From Chromatiales bacterium (lineage in GTDB: Bacteria; Pseudomonadota; Gammaproteobacteria; Chromatiales; Chromatiaceae), in NCBI GenBank assembly GCA_028280505.1, contig JANQLO010000036.1, forward strand, positions 45,744-109,743: a DNA stretch of 64,000 nt, given 5' to 3'. The notes below the pieces were generated by a model, which was not told where the DNA came from, made no database searches, and saw only the letters and a list, made by a program, of their open reading frames with translations. Positions within the stretch are counted from its first letter, which is position 1; each line of letters starts with the position of its first letter. The translations under genes were made by a program, and so were the position numbers. This document shows, piece after piece, positions 1 through 12,300 of the stretch.

Positions 1-1526
1 CTGTTGCATTGGCTTTCGCCGGCAACGCTGCCGCTATCGAAGTCCATACGGGCGCCTCTGTCGATTTTGTCGTGAACATCGGTGGCGCAACGGCGTCCAC
101 CAAGACCATCCGTGACATCGTCCGCAACAATCTTTGTGCCTCGGACATCGACACGTACGAAGTCAACAAGCATTGGGTTGTCGCCTGTGTCGTCGACTCC
201 AAGTACAACGTCGGTACCGTCACGCCGAGAGTCCTGTTCCGCAAGGCGGACGACGGTTCGTCGACCGGCGTTATCGACTTGGACAAGTCGCTGCCGCTGC
301 CGATGACGATTCCGGACAACTCTTGTACCTCTTCCGGTACCGACGAGTGGGACTGCACCAGCAGCCGCGTGACGGTCGCCGCGACGAACGCTCAAAATGT
401 CAACACGATCCCGGATATCGGTACGTCGGACGTCGAGCCGGCACTGTTCGTCGGCTCGTTGGCCGGCAGCAAGGGCGATTTCACGAACCAGTCGGGCCTC
501 TCGGTCTTTCCGCTCGCCGGCCTGAACTTCGGTATCGTTGCAACCACGTCGCTGCGCAATACGCTGCAAAACATGCAGTTCCCGACCAAGGTCAGTTGGA
601 CTGTCGACGAGCGTGAGTCGGAGCAGTACATGCCGTCTCTGAGCAGCGCGGCCATCCGCTCGATCTTCAGTGGCCAGGTTACCGGCTGGACCCAGATCCA
701 GAACGGCAGCGGTCAGAACTTGTTCTCCTTCCTCAGTGCCGGCGACGCGCCGACCAGCGCTACCGTCAGCATCTGTCGTCGCGAGCCGGGTTCCGGCACG
801 CACGCCACCATTGCCGCGAACGTTCTCGGCACCAACTGTGCAGCCGGCGCGACGGCCCCGATGGTGTCGCTCCTCGGTGGTGGCAGCGCTACTTCCGCAC
901 CGACCGTCACCGAGACCAACGGTTCCGGCGACATGACCGATTGTCTGAACGCAATGCAGAGCGGTAACCCTGTCCCGGGTGACTACGAGGGTTCGGCTGT
1001 TCCTACAGGCAAGCGTTGGGCATTCGGTTACCAGTCGGTTGAGAAGGGTGCTGTGACCGTCGTTGGCGGTGTTGCGAAAAAATCGGAAGACATCACTGAG
1101 GACGCCGATGGTTTCCGCTTCATCAAGATCGACGGCTATGCACCGACGCTGGACAATATGCACCGGGGTCTGTACTACAATTTCTCGCAGTCCACCATCC
1201 AGATCCGTGGTGGCGCTGACGGTGCCCCGGTTTGGAACGACTCGATCGTTGCCTTCGGTGCGGAGTCGCAGGCTGCATTGATGTTCGCCGATATGGCTAA
1301 CCTCCTGGGTGATGCCACCAACCTGGTCGCCATCAACGCTGGTTCGAAGTTCGACCACAGCTGGAAGAACGTGCAGGGCGGTTGGCTCGGTGATCCGAAC
1401 AACACCCTCAACACGCCGGATCTCGCCCTGACAGGCACCAATCCGGTGAACACTTACGCACGTAACGGCGGCAACACTTGTCAGAATCCGGTGTCGAACG
1501 GCGCCACTCTGCGTGTCGCTGACTGA
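1..1526 (+). CDS. PstS-like periplasmic substrate-binding protein, 5' end missing
   Basis: The frame is open from the first base, so the true start lies before the window. The first codons read V-A-L-A-F-A-G-N-A-A-A, the end of a signal peptide, so nearly all of the mature protein (about 495 residues) is present. At nt 640-830 there is a PstS/PBP-like signature: a stretch with IFSGQVTGW (compare IFxGxITxW in phosphate-binding proteins), then RREPGSGTHA (compare RxxGSGT, a phosphate-loop motif). Several cysteines suggest disulfides in the periplasm. No permease genes follow, so this may be an orphan binding protein and not part of an ABC importer. Two hairpins directly after the stop separate it from the TPS cluster. 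The ligand cannot be deduced. The fold assignment is fairly secure; phosphate specificity is not. Confidence 0.7.
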   Translation, partial: VALAFAGNAAAIEVHTGASVDFVVNIGGATASTKTIRDIVRNNLCASDIDTYEVNKHWVVACVVDSKYNVGTVTPRVLFRKADDGSSTGVIDLDKSLPLPMTIPDNSCTSSGTDEWDCTSSRVTVAATNAQNVNTIPDIGTSDVEPALFVGSLAGSKGDFTNQSGLSVFPLAGLNFGIVATTSLRNTLQNMQFPTKVSWTVDERESEQYMPSLSSAAIRSIFSGQVTGWTQIQNGSGQNLFSFLSAGDAPTSATVSICRREPGSGTHATIAANVLGTNCAAGATAPMVSLLGGGSATSAPTVTETNGSGDMTDCLNAMQSGNPVPGDYEGSAVPTGKRWAFGYQSVEKGAVTVVGGVAKKSEDITEDADGFRFIKIDGYAPTLDNMHRGLYYNFSQSTIQIRGGADGAPVWNDSIVAFGAESQAALMFADMANLLGDATNLVAINAGSKFDHSWKNVQGGWLGDPNNTLNTPDLALTGTNPVNTYARNGGNTCQNPVSNGATLRVAD

Positions 1527-1544
1527 TCAGGGTTGATGCCCTGT

Positions 1545-1566
1545 CCACCCGGTCTCGGCCGGGTGG
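1545..1566 (+). terminator. Hairpin after the PstS-like gene
   Basis: CCACCCGG (1545-1552), loop TCTCGG, CCGGGTGG (1559-1566): a perfect 8-bp GC-rich stem 18 nt after the stop codon. It has no U-tract of its own and probably works with the hairpin at 1587-1614 as a double terminator. Confidence 0.6.
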
Positions 1567-1586
1567 TTGTCGGATGACGATGTCCA

Positions 1587-1614
1587 GGTCGGCCCGCACA
1601 GGGCCGGCCTTTTT
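1587..1614 (+). terminator. Rho-independent terminator
   Basis: GGTCGGCCC (1587-1595), loop GCACA, GGGCCGGCC (1601-1609), then TTTTT (1610-1614). The 9-bp stem has one G-U wobble. It lies only 32 nt before the tpsB start, so transcription of the TPS cluster must begin in a very short space or by read-through. Confidence 0.85.
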
Positions 1615-1646
1615 GGGTCTATCGGCGCCTACGGAGCGCATCGAAT

Positions 1647-3284
1647 GTGCATCGGTTTCGTTATTTGAGAAATGCCAATCGTCGGTTCTGGATCGCGGTC
1701 TGCCTGGCGTGTGCCGTCACGGCGGCCAACGCCGTCGTCGGCGACGCGACAGACGGCGCCGATGCCCCGGCAGGCCAGCCGGTAGAGCGTTTCGACGTCT
1801 GGGAGTACCGGGTCAGCGGCAACACGCTGTTGCGCACGGCCGATGTCGAACGGATCGTCTACCCTTATCTCGGACCGCAGCGTGAATTCGCCGATCTCGA
1901 AGGCGCGCGCGATGCCCTGATGGGCGCTTACGTCGATGCCGGTTTTTCCCAGGTCGAGGTTGTCCTCCCGCCGCAGGACATCATCGGCCAAGGAGTCGTC
2001 CGGCTCATCGTCGTCGAGGCCAAGGTCGAACAGGCCTGGATCAGTGGCGGCACCTACTTCTCCCCAAGCAACATTCGCGAACAGCTGCCGGCCGTTGCCG
2101 CGGGCAGGGCGATCGATGAGGATGCGTTTCGCGCCGAGATCAATGCGGTCAATCGACGCAACCCCGACCTGAAGGTGATCCCGGTGCTGCGTCCGGGCAA
2201 GGCGCCCGGAACTGTGGAGGTAGAACTCAAGGTCAAGGATGAACTCCCTTTGCACGGCGGCATCGAGCTCAACAACAAACATTCGGAAGACACCAGCGAC
2301 ACCCGCCTGGAGCTGTCGCTGGACTATGGCAACCTGTGGCAGGCGGATCACAAGCTGGGCCTGCTGGCGATCTTTTCGCCGGAACGCGTCGACGAGTCAC
2401 GTGTGCTGTCCGCCAACTATCTGATGCCTGTCGGTGAAGGACAGGACAAGGTATTGGCGTATTACCTCAACACGGACTCGAATACGGTAACCGTGGGAGA
2501 TATCTCCGTCGTCGGCGCGGGCGATATTTTTGGTATCGCTTACATTTCGCCGCGTGAGGGTTCGGAGCAATTGTTCCACAACGTCATGTTCGGTGCCGAC
2601 TATCGTGACATGACCGACCAGACCGAGGGTGACATCGAGAAGAACATCCGGTTTCTGTCGCTGAATGCGGCGTGGATGGGGCGGAGGTTCCACGCTCAGA
2701 AGGTCACGACGGATTTCAACCTGAAGGCGACGACCGGGCTGGCCGGCCTCGTCAACGATGCCGAGGAGTTCGAACTCAAACGTATCGGTGCGGAACCCGG
2801 CTACTTGTTCGTCAACCTGGATTTGACCCATGAGCGGCCGGCCCCGGGTGACTCGACGCTGCGCCTTAAAGCGCGGACGCAGTTCACGGGGCAGCCGTTG
2901 ATCTCGAATCTGCAGTTCGCTGCCGGGGGCGCGGATTCGGTACGGGGTTACTTCGAATCGCAGGAACTGCGCGACAACGGGATTCTGACCTCGGTGGAAT
3001 GGCGTTCCCGTAATCTGGCGAGACACCTCGGCGAGCAGACGATTCCGGGCAAGCGCGAGCTGGTGGTGTATGCGTTTACCGATGCTGCCTGGCTGTGGGA
3101 CGACGAACCGGCCTCGAATCCCACCGACCCGTCCGTGAACCTCGTATCGGTCGGAATAGGCGCTGACGTCGTCGCGTTCGATGAGGTCTACGCCGAGGTC
3201 GATGTCGCGCAGCCACTGGTCAGCGCCGGCACCGTCGATAAAGGCGACACGAACGTGCATTTCCGTGTTGGTTACCAGTTCTGA
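1647..3284 (+). CDS. TpsB outer-membrane transporter (ShlB/FhaC/HecB family)
   Basis: Two-partner secretion pore, 545 residues, the usual family size. It exports the TpsA protein encoded 27 nt downstream across the outer membrane. Residues 1-28 are a signal peptide ending in ANA. Two POTRA domains follow (about 49-125 and 126-202), which bind the TPS domain of the substrate in the periplasm. The rest is a 16-strand-type barrel with the family's VRGY motif at residues 432-435 (loop L6, needed for secretion in FhaC). It ends in phenylalanine (VGYQF), as expected of a BAM substrate. The start is GTG at 1647 with GGAG at 1633-1636; the overlapping ATG at 1645 is out of frame and stops after seven codons. 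No clear TonB box was seen, although a TonB set lies in the same cluster. Confidence 0.93.
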   Translation: MHRFRYLRNANRRFWIAVCLACAVTAANAVVGDATDGADAPAGQPVERFDVWEYRVSGNTLLRTADVERIVYPYLGPQREFADLEGARDALMGAYVDAGFSQVEVVLPPQDIIGQGVVRLIVVEAKVEQAWISGGTYFSPSNIREQLPAVAAGRAIDEDAFRAEINAVNRRNPDLKVIPVLRPGKAPGTVEVELKVKDELPLHGGIELNNKHSEDTSDTRLELSLDYGNLWQADHKLGLLAIFSPERVDESRVLSANYLMPVGEGQDKVLAYYLNTDSNTVTVGDISVVGAGDIFGIAYISPREGSEQLFHNVMFGADYRDMTDQTEGDIEKNIRFLSLNAAWMGRRFHAQKVTTDFNLKATTGLAGLVNDAEEFELKRIGAEPGYLFVNLDLTHERPAPGDSTLRLKARTQFTGQPLISNLQFAAGGADSVRGYFESQELRDNGILTSVEWRSRNLARHLGEQTIPGKRELVVYAFTDAAWLWDDEPASNPTDPSVNLVSVGIGADVVAFDEVYAEVDVAQPLVSAGTVDKGDTNVHFRVGYQF

Positions 3285-3311
3285 TGCCGGGTCGGGCGAA
3301 GAGGTGATGCC

Positions 3312-6300
3312 GTGATCGTTATGACGAGCGACGCGACCGCGAGACGGTTGAGGGTGACGTGCCTGTCGTGGCTGCTGTGTATGGGCATCGGTGTCTCGGG
3401 AACCGCTTACGCGGTGGACGACAACGAGGTGCCCGTCGCTGCATCGAACTTCGTCCAGTCCGGCGTCGTGGCGGCGCCGGTGCTTGACGGATCGAGAATG
3501 ACGATCTCGCAGTCGAGCCAGCGGGCAATCCTGAACTGGCAGTCCTTCAACATCGGCAAAAATGCGGGTGTCACGTTCGTTCAGCCATCATCGCAGGCGG
3601 TGGCGGTCAACAAGATCTACCAGGCCGACCCGAGCCGGATCATGGGCTCCTTGCAGGCCAATGGTCACGTCTATCTGATCAATCCCAACGGCATCGTTTT
3701 TGGCGAGAACGCAACCGTTAATGTCGGCTCGCTGGTCGCGTCCACGATGGGGATCAAAGATCGCTTGGTAAACGACGTAGGTTTGCTCAATGCCATCAAG
3801 GAAGGTGAAGCCGCGTTCCAGGCATACCAGACTTACGAGGACGAGGACGAGGCCCAAGCCGAATTCCTGCAGACATACATGGAACTCGTCAATGCCGAGC
3901 TGCCGGAAGGTATGGGTGTGGTCAAGATAGAACCCAACGCGCAACTGACGGCCGACCCCAACGGCTTCGTACTCGTCATCGCGCCCGGGATCGAGAACAA
4001 GGGCAAGATCGAAACCCCCAACGGCCAGACGATCCTTGCCGCCGGTAACGACAAGGTCTATCTCGCCGAACCCGCCGATTTTCGTGATGCGGGACTGGTC
4101 GGGATGCTGGTCGAGGTCGACAGCAAGACGGTACTTGCATCGGAAAGGGCGGATTTCAAAGCCAGCCATGGGCTCGACATCGGCGAAGCGACGAATGCCG
4201 CGGCCGGTAGCATTGTGGCGGATCGCGGCAACATCACCCTGATGGGTATGGCCGTCAATCAGGCCGGGCGCGTGCAGGCGACCACGGCGGTCGACGTCGG
4301 CGGGTCGATCCGGCTCGTCGCGCGCGACACTCGGGTACGTCGCAACGAAAGTACCGGAGATATCAACTACCAGGCAGAGGCATATGGCAGCGTCACGCTG
4401 GGCGAAGACAGCGTTAGCGAGGTGATTCCGGACCTCGGAGATACCGCCACGGGGACCGATTCCAATCAGCAGATGCCCTCCCGTGTCGAAGTTGTCGGCA
4501 GGCAAGTGCGGATCAAAAAAGGCTCGCGACTGACCGCCCGCAGCGGCGATATCGATGTTCTCGCGATCAGCGCGACGCCGGCCGGCCTGCCGGCGCCGGG
4601 CGTTTATGACGCAGAGCGCTTCAAGAACGATCCGACGTTGCCGGGCCGGGCAGGGGTTACCGGTGACGGCGTGTCGGAACTCGTCGTTGAAGAAAACGTC
4701 AGATTCGACGTTTCGGGCATCACGCCCGACGACTGGGCCGCTTGGGTCGCACGGCATCCGGAGTATGCCGACATGGCCAACCCGCTGCGTGTTTCCGTAG
4801 AAAGAAACGTGCTTGACCTGAAGGTGCTTGGCTACGAGTTGCGTGACTCGCCGCTGCAGACGGATCTCGAGAACAACCCGCAGGCTCTGCTCAACGGCGC
4901 CACGCTGCATTTCGATGTCCGTGATCTGCCGGATATTGCCGACGTGTCGGCTGCGGTCGCTGCCTTCGGTCGCACGGTTGCGGAACGCAGCACGACAGGC
5001 GGTACGGTGGCGCTCAAATCCACCGGCTCGTTATCGATTGACAGCAGCGTCGAGATCGATGTGAGCGGCGGCTACGTCGAGTATCTCGGTGGCTACGTGA
5101 ATACCACGCGGCTCATTTCAAGCGATGGCCTTTTGTTCGATATCGCCGATGCACCCAAGGACATTGTTTACACGCAGTTGCTTTCACCGGACGACTACGG
5201 CAACCGCGCGGACAACTACGAGGCCGGCTACATCGAAGGCAAGGATGCCGGCACGGTGGAATTGTTCGCCTTTGATGCGCCCGATAGCGCATTCGGCGGT
5301 AGTGTTCGCGGTGGCGTCGTCCAGGGGCGGCATCAGCGCAAACCGTCGAGTGACGTAGGTGGCCTGTTGCGCGCGTACAACGAGATGCCGGCGGGTGGCG
5401 CCTTGACGTTGGCGCGTACCGGAGAGCTGTACTTGGCTGGCGGGCCGTCGCGTGGCAGCGTCCGGTTCTACGCCGATGCCGCGATGACGGGCTCGCCGTT
5501 GCGTATTGAGGGCTTTGGCGTCCTCGATGTGATCGCGATGCGTGATCTCGTGCTGCCGGAGGGTGAACGTCTGGACCTGCCGGCGGGCGGCGATTACCGA
5601 TTCAGCGCAGGGAATATCGAGTTGTACGGCTCGATTGTCGCGCCGGCGTCTACCCTTTCGTTCACGGCTGCCGGCACGGGCTTGGTGACCTCGTCGTCAA
5701 TCGAAGTCGGTGAAAATGCGGTACTCGATGCCAGTGGTGTCTGGATCAACGATGTCGGCAATACCGACATCGTCCGCGATGCGCTGTATACGGATGCGGG
5801 TGCGATCAGTCTCTCCGTGGAATCGCTAGCCCCGTTGAACATGCTCGGCACGCTGCGTGTCAATGCCGGCGGACGGGTTGATGCCTCGGGCGACTTCCAT
5901 GCCGGCGACGGCGGTGACATCGTGCTGAGGGTCGATTACGACGTCGCTCCCGGGACGCCCGAACTTTTCATTGGCGGCAACCTGCAGGCTTACACATTCG
6001 GCGGCGCGGCCGACTCGAGCCTCACGCTGCAGGCGCCGGGTTTCGTGCTCGGCGGTAACGGGCTGCGCTTCGACAGTCTTGACGACGACAACAGGCTGCT
6101 TATCGGTTCGGGGGTTTTCACCCGGAACGGTTTCTCGGCCTATACCCTGATTGCGACTCACCAGGGCATGGATGTCGTCGACGGCAGCAAGATTGTGGTA
6201 TCGCGGGACGTCATGTCGCTGTCCAATCCGGAGCGTGTGGCGCACGGTGCAGATCCTTTTGAACTGGCGCGCATCGGCGCGCCGATAGATCCCGCCAACA

Positions 6301-9300
6301 GTGCGACTCAACTTACGCTGCATCAGCGTACCTCGGCATTCGCGTCCGTCAGCTCGCCGTTGCGCATTGGTGTCGATGCCTTGCTGCAGGTGTCCGAACA
6401 TCCGTCGAGCCGTATCTCGCTGCAATCGGATACGAGCTTGTTGTTGGATTCCGGCAGCACGCTGCGTGCACGTTCCGGTGAAATCTCGCTGCGGATCGTT
6501 GCGCAGGACAACGACAGGCATCGTGACGGTCAGGCAATCTGGATCGGTGACGGCGCGCTGATCGATGTCAGCGCAGCGGCCGACCTGTACCGGATCGGTG
6601 ATCAGGTGGCCGGCGAGATCTACGACGCAGGATCAATCAACGTGCGTGCCGAACGCGGTTATGTCATTGCGGCGCCCGGTTCGAGGTTCGATCTCAGCGG
6701 CGGTTCGGCATTGATCGATCTTCCCGGCGGCAATGCAGTCGATCCGCGGATCCGCCCCGGGCGGTTGGAACATGCTGCGGGCGGCTCGTTGTCGTTGCGG
6801 ACCCAGCAAGGCATGTTCTTCTTTGGCGATGTTCTCGCGGGTGTGCCGGATGGAAACCCGTTGAGCGGCGGTAAGGTTTCGGTCCGCTATTCTCCGGATC
6901 GCCTCGAATCGGTTACCCGTCTCGGCAGTGCCCTGTTTCCACTGATCAAGCCGCAGCTCGTTTTAAGCCGCCTCGACGCGGCAGCGGGAGACGCTGGGGC
7001 CAAAAACTGGGATCAACTCTCGTTTGCGTCACCGTTCGACGCCGTGCCCGCTGCCTATCAGGGGCAGGCATGGGTTGATCCGGAGGCATTGGCCGCATCG
7101 GGTGTGGATTCGCTCGAGTTCATTGTCCGTCCTTACGAGGGCAACGCGTCTATACGTGACGAGTCGGGAACCTTTGTAGTGCCCCAGGATCTCGGTGTCA
7201 GTCTCGAGTTCCACGGTGATCTGGATGTGGCGGTCCCCGACAGCCTGGTGCTCGATGCTGCCGTTATTGCTTCCGACGGTGGCACGGTCAACCTGGAGGC
7301 CGCCTATCTCGCTCTCGGTTCCAACAACCGCGAGTTTTTCTTGGGCAGCGATGCGGCACCCTATGATGCAGCGGCCGGCAGCGGTTCTTTGCGCGCCAAC
7401 GCGATATTGATCGATTTGATGGGTCGACTGGCGCTACAGGGTTTCGGTGGAGCAGGCGTCGGTGAGTCCGCGCCCGTGCACCTGCGTGCCGCCGAGGATA
7501 TTCGCTTGCGTGGCGTTCGCAGGCCGCGTCAGGTCGATGCCGTCGGCACGCTTGCTGCCGCGGGCAGCCTGACGTTGGATGCCGGACGGGCAACATACGT
7601 GACGAGTCTCACCGAATTCGACATCGCGCTGAAGACCGGGCGGTTGGCCTTCAGCGGTGGTCGCTCTTTACCGACCGACGGCATCTTCTCGGCCGGTGGC
7701 ACGCTGAGCGCCAGTGCCCCCGAGATCCATCAGCAAGGCGTGTTGATGGCGCCGTTCGGTACCATCAAGCTCGACGCCGCAAACGACTTGGTCCTGACGG
7801 CCGACAGTCTCACCAGCGTTTCCGGTGACGGCATCACGATGCCTTTCGGCGTGATAGGCGAGGAGGGTGTCTGGCTACGTGCCTTCGGCAGCGATGACGG
7901 GATCGGCGATCCACGGATCTTACGCGCGCTGGATGCGCCGCCGGACAAGCGTATCGAACTGCTTGGAAACGCTGTCGATATTCAGTCGGATGCTCAGCTC
8001 GACATAAACGGTGGTGGCGATTTGCTTGCCGTTACCTTCGTTCCGGGCCCCGGCGGTTCCAACGACGTCCTGGCGAGCACCAATGCGCAAGGCGCCTTTG
8101 CCATTATCCCGCAAAGCGCCGGTAGCTACGGTACATGGGATACCGCGTTGAGTCAGGATTTCCCGTATACCCCCGGAACCGTGATCGAGATTCCAGAAGG
8201 TACGGGCGGGCCGCTCGCGCCCGGCGTCTACGCGCTGTATCCGCCGCAATACGCCGTTGTGGAAGGGGCCGTGCTGGTTACGCCGGTCGGCCGGGGTCAG
8301 CTGCGCCCCGGTCAATCGATCGCAGGGGCGGACGGCGTCACCAATGTTGCCGGTCGCCTCGGCAACGCCGGCACCGGCGACTTCGCCCCCAACTGGTCGA
8401 GTTTCACCGTGGAAACCTTTGAACAGGTTTCCAAGCGTGCGGAATATGCGGTCAATCGGATGGATCCGCTGTTCGAGAGCCTGGCGGCGGAAACCGCCAC
8501 ACCGGTGCCCGAGCTACTCAAGGACGCCGGTCGGCTGTTGCTCGACGCCGGATCTTTTCTCAACCTAGACGGTGGGCTTGTAACGTTCAACGGATTAGGG
8601 CGTGCGCCGAGTGTCGACATTACCGGCGATCGGATTGCCATCCTCGATGTCGCCGAGGAGCGTGCGGGTTACGTGGTCTTAACCGCCGACGGCCTGCAGG
8701 GGCTCGGTGCGGAAAGCGTCCTGATCGGCGGGACCCGGAACATCGACGCGAATCTTTCGCTGATCGACGTCACCGCGAGCGAGGTGATCGTCGAGGACAA
8801 TGACGGGGACGGGATGTTGCTGCAGCTTTCCGAATTGTTGTTGGTCGCGAAAGACACGGCTGCCAACGCATTCGAGATCGCGATCGGCGACGGCGTGGAG
8901 ATTGCGACCGTGGCCGGGGCATTGACCGGGACGGCACGTCAGCAGATCGTGCTGGACGACGATGCGGCTTCGGCCGACGTCAGTATCGTCGGCCTTTCCG
9001 AGCGCGGGCTCTACGGATTCGGCGGATTCGAAACCGGCGGCGGCGCTCAGTCCGGCCTGAAAATTGCGAATGGTGCGACATTGGCGGCCAACGGGGGAAT
9101 GGCGCTGCTGGCCGGTCGATCGCTGGTTCGCGACGGTAGTGTCGAGGTGGTTGAAGGTGCAACCCTGTTCCTTGCCGCCGAAAAGCTTTCGTTTAACGAA
9201 CTCGCCGACGTGGCGGGCAGTGCCCTGGTGTTGCGGGCCGACGTCATCGAGGTCGACAACGACGCAGAGCTGGCGTTCGAGTCGTTGTCTATCGATGCCG

Positions 9301-12300
9301 CCGGACTCGTTGGCAAGGCCGGCGGCGGCAGCCTGGTCGTGAACATTGCCGAAGAACTGCGGTTTGAAAACAGTCGTGACCGTGTTCTGGAAAACGAGTC
9401 GGGCTCGATGGATGCATTGCGGTTCAATGTCGAGCGGGCAGCCGGCGATCCGGCGGACGGGGTTGCCGGCCATGTGTCGCTTGGGAGCGGCACCTTCTCA
9501 CTGCGCAACTTCGCCGATGTCTCGATTCGCAGCGGCACGTTGGCGGCTGATGGCACGACGAGCGGTGACAGTGTGAATGCGTCCCTGGTGGGCGATGCAA
9601 ACCTCGATATCGCCGCAGATGACATCGGCGTTACGGGCTTGGGTGAATTACGCCTCGACGCGGCGCAGGGACTGCGCTTGTCTCGCTATGGCTTGGACTC
9701 GGAGAATACGTTGTCATCCGCATCGATCGGCCTGCAGGGCAGCATCGCGCTGGCCGGGGCATTCGTCGAGCTGAACACGGCGTTGCGTGCACCTTCGGGC
9801 CGGGTTAACGTGCGTGCCCGTTCCGGCGACGTGGTGTTGGGCACGATCGGCGACCCATCTGCCGCGTCGCAAGCATCTATCGACGTCAGCGGCCAACCGG
9901 TTCTGTTCGACAACATCGTAAAGGGGACGTCCGGTGGATTCGTTTCTCTGATTTCGGATATCGGCAACGTGCGGCTCGGATCCGGATCCCGGTTGCGCAT
10001 GGACGGTCATGGCGCCGACGGTCATGCCGGCGGACTGACCGTCTCGGCGGCGGCAGGGGTCGTCGAGCTCTCGGCGGGCGCGACGCTTTCCGCCTTTGCG
10101 GCCGATCTCGACAATGCCCAGGGCGACCTCGTCGTGAACGCGGGTCGGCTGGCAGGTGGATTGTCGACGCTGAATGCGCTGGTGGAGGGTAACGGTTTTT
10201 CCGAGTCGCGTTATATCCGCGTCGGCTCCGGAGACTTGGTTCTGGATGCCGCCGAGTCGATCAACGTGGCGCGTTTGGACCTGATTGCCGACACCGGTTC
10301 GATCGATATCGGGGGAACGCTCGATACACGGGTCGGCGACCGTAACGGGAAGATTGCGTTGCGTGCCTTTGACAGCGTGAAGCTCGCCGGCGGCGCCAAG
10401 GTCTACGCCCAGGCTTCGGGGGCATCACAACTTACGAGTAGCACGCTGTTGCTCGAGGTGACGAATGCCGCGGGTGACATCAGGCTCGATGCCGATGTGG
10501 ATATGGGCGTTGCGGGAACCGTGCGGCTGATTGCGCCACGCGGTAGCGCGGCGGATCCGTTGGCCGCGATCTCGTCCATTGACGGCAGTCTGAGCGGTGT
10601 CGATCGTGTCGAACTCGTCGGTATGCGCACTTACACCGTCGCGGCGGGTGGCACGATCAGCGGTGTGCTTGGCTCGATCGACGCCGACAACGACGCGTTC
10701 TTTGCAGACGTCGGGCCGCTAGCGAACCTGGGATTCGGCGCGAACCCGTCGCGCCTGCACCTGATGCCCGGGGTCACAATAAAAAGCTCGGGTGACCTTA
10801 TCGTCGACACGCATGTCGATACTTTCAATTGGCGCTCGGGTAGCGGAGACGCGGTGGGTTTGCTTCGATTGATTGCCGGCGGCGACCTCTCGCTTTCGAG
10901 TAATACCTCTGTGTCCGCCGGGTTCGACCGATCCGCCCCGGGTATCGATCGGCTGACCCAGGGACGTAGCTGGGACCTGCAGTTGGTGGCCGGTGCCGAC
11001 AGCGGCAGCGCCGATCCTCTTGCCGTGAGGCGAGTGGACGATACCGAAGCCATCGGTGCCGGGCGAATCGACTTGCAGTCCAATACGCTTGTTCGTACCG
11101 GTACCGGCGATCTCGATATCGTGTCGTCGGGCGATGTGTTGCTCGAGGGCGAGGTGTATACCGCGGGACGCGATGCCGGTGGCGGCTCATTTACGCTTGC
11201 CGAAGGCGGCACGCTCGACAGCAGTAGCTACGATTCCAGTTATCTCGCCCACCGTGCGGGGTCGATGGTTTTCGCGCGTGACGGGGGCGACCTCAACCTC
11301 GTTGTCGGCGGTAACCTCAAGGCATCCTCCACGGCGGATCAATACGTGAACGACTGGCGGCTGCGCACCGGAACGTTGGAAGGAACCGTCGCCGAGACTT
11401 TATTGGATCTCGGTGGCTTTATTCTTGTCATTCGTAACGATACGCCGCCGACGGCCACTGGAATCGCGTTCCAGCATTTTGACAGTCATATCGGTTCGCT
11501 CGGTGGCGGTGAACAGCGGATCCGGATCGCCGGTAACGTGGATAACGTCTCGTTCAACAGTGCCGCAAGCGCCAGGCCGATCGGCCTGGCAACGCTGCCG
11601 GAACCCAACATCATGAAGACCGAAATCAATCAATTTGAGATGGTCGGCGGCGGCAATACGGATGTGTTGATCGGCGGGCATTACACGGGCGGCAGTTTTT
11701 ATCAGGCACTCGGTAATGCCAATTTGCGAGTGCTGGGTTCGATTGGCGGGATCGGTGCCAATGGCGATGACTCCGGGGCATTGACACTCGCGCTGGGTGA
11801 TGCGTCGTTGCGCCTGGAATCCGGTGGCGATCTCGTTGTCGATTCCGTTTACAACCCGACGTTGGTGGCACAAAGCGGCAATCAGCCGAGAGCATCGTAC
11901 AAAACGCGATTCGTTTCGCTCGGCGAGTCGTCGAAGATCGATTTGCGCGCGACGGGCGGACACGTGCAGCTCAACAACGCCGCACTGGACATGGGTAGCG
12001 CGTTCCGCCAGCTGTCGGGCGAAACCGAGGACGTGAGCCTCGCCCTGTATCCGTCGAAGCTGCATATCACGTCGTTTACCGGCGATATCCGCTTACGCAA
12101 CGAGACCTATTTGATGCCGGCAAGGGCGAATGCCAGCTTGCGTCTGCTGGCGGGGAGCGATCTGCAGGGGGATACGTCGGCGACCGGCAACTGGGGACAG
12201 TTGATTCAGCCCGATGTGGACCCCGGTCTGTTGCCGACATGGGACCGCATAACCGGCGAGTCCCTGAGGCTGGTCGATGAGGCCTTCGCGTTCAACGGTG

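Noticed and set aside
1727..1800. TonB box at the mature N-terminus of TpsB
   Set aside because: The residues after the signal peptide (VVGDATDGADAPAG) do not give a convincing TonB-box pattern.
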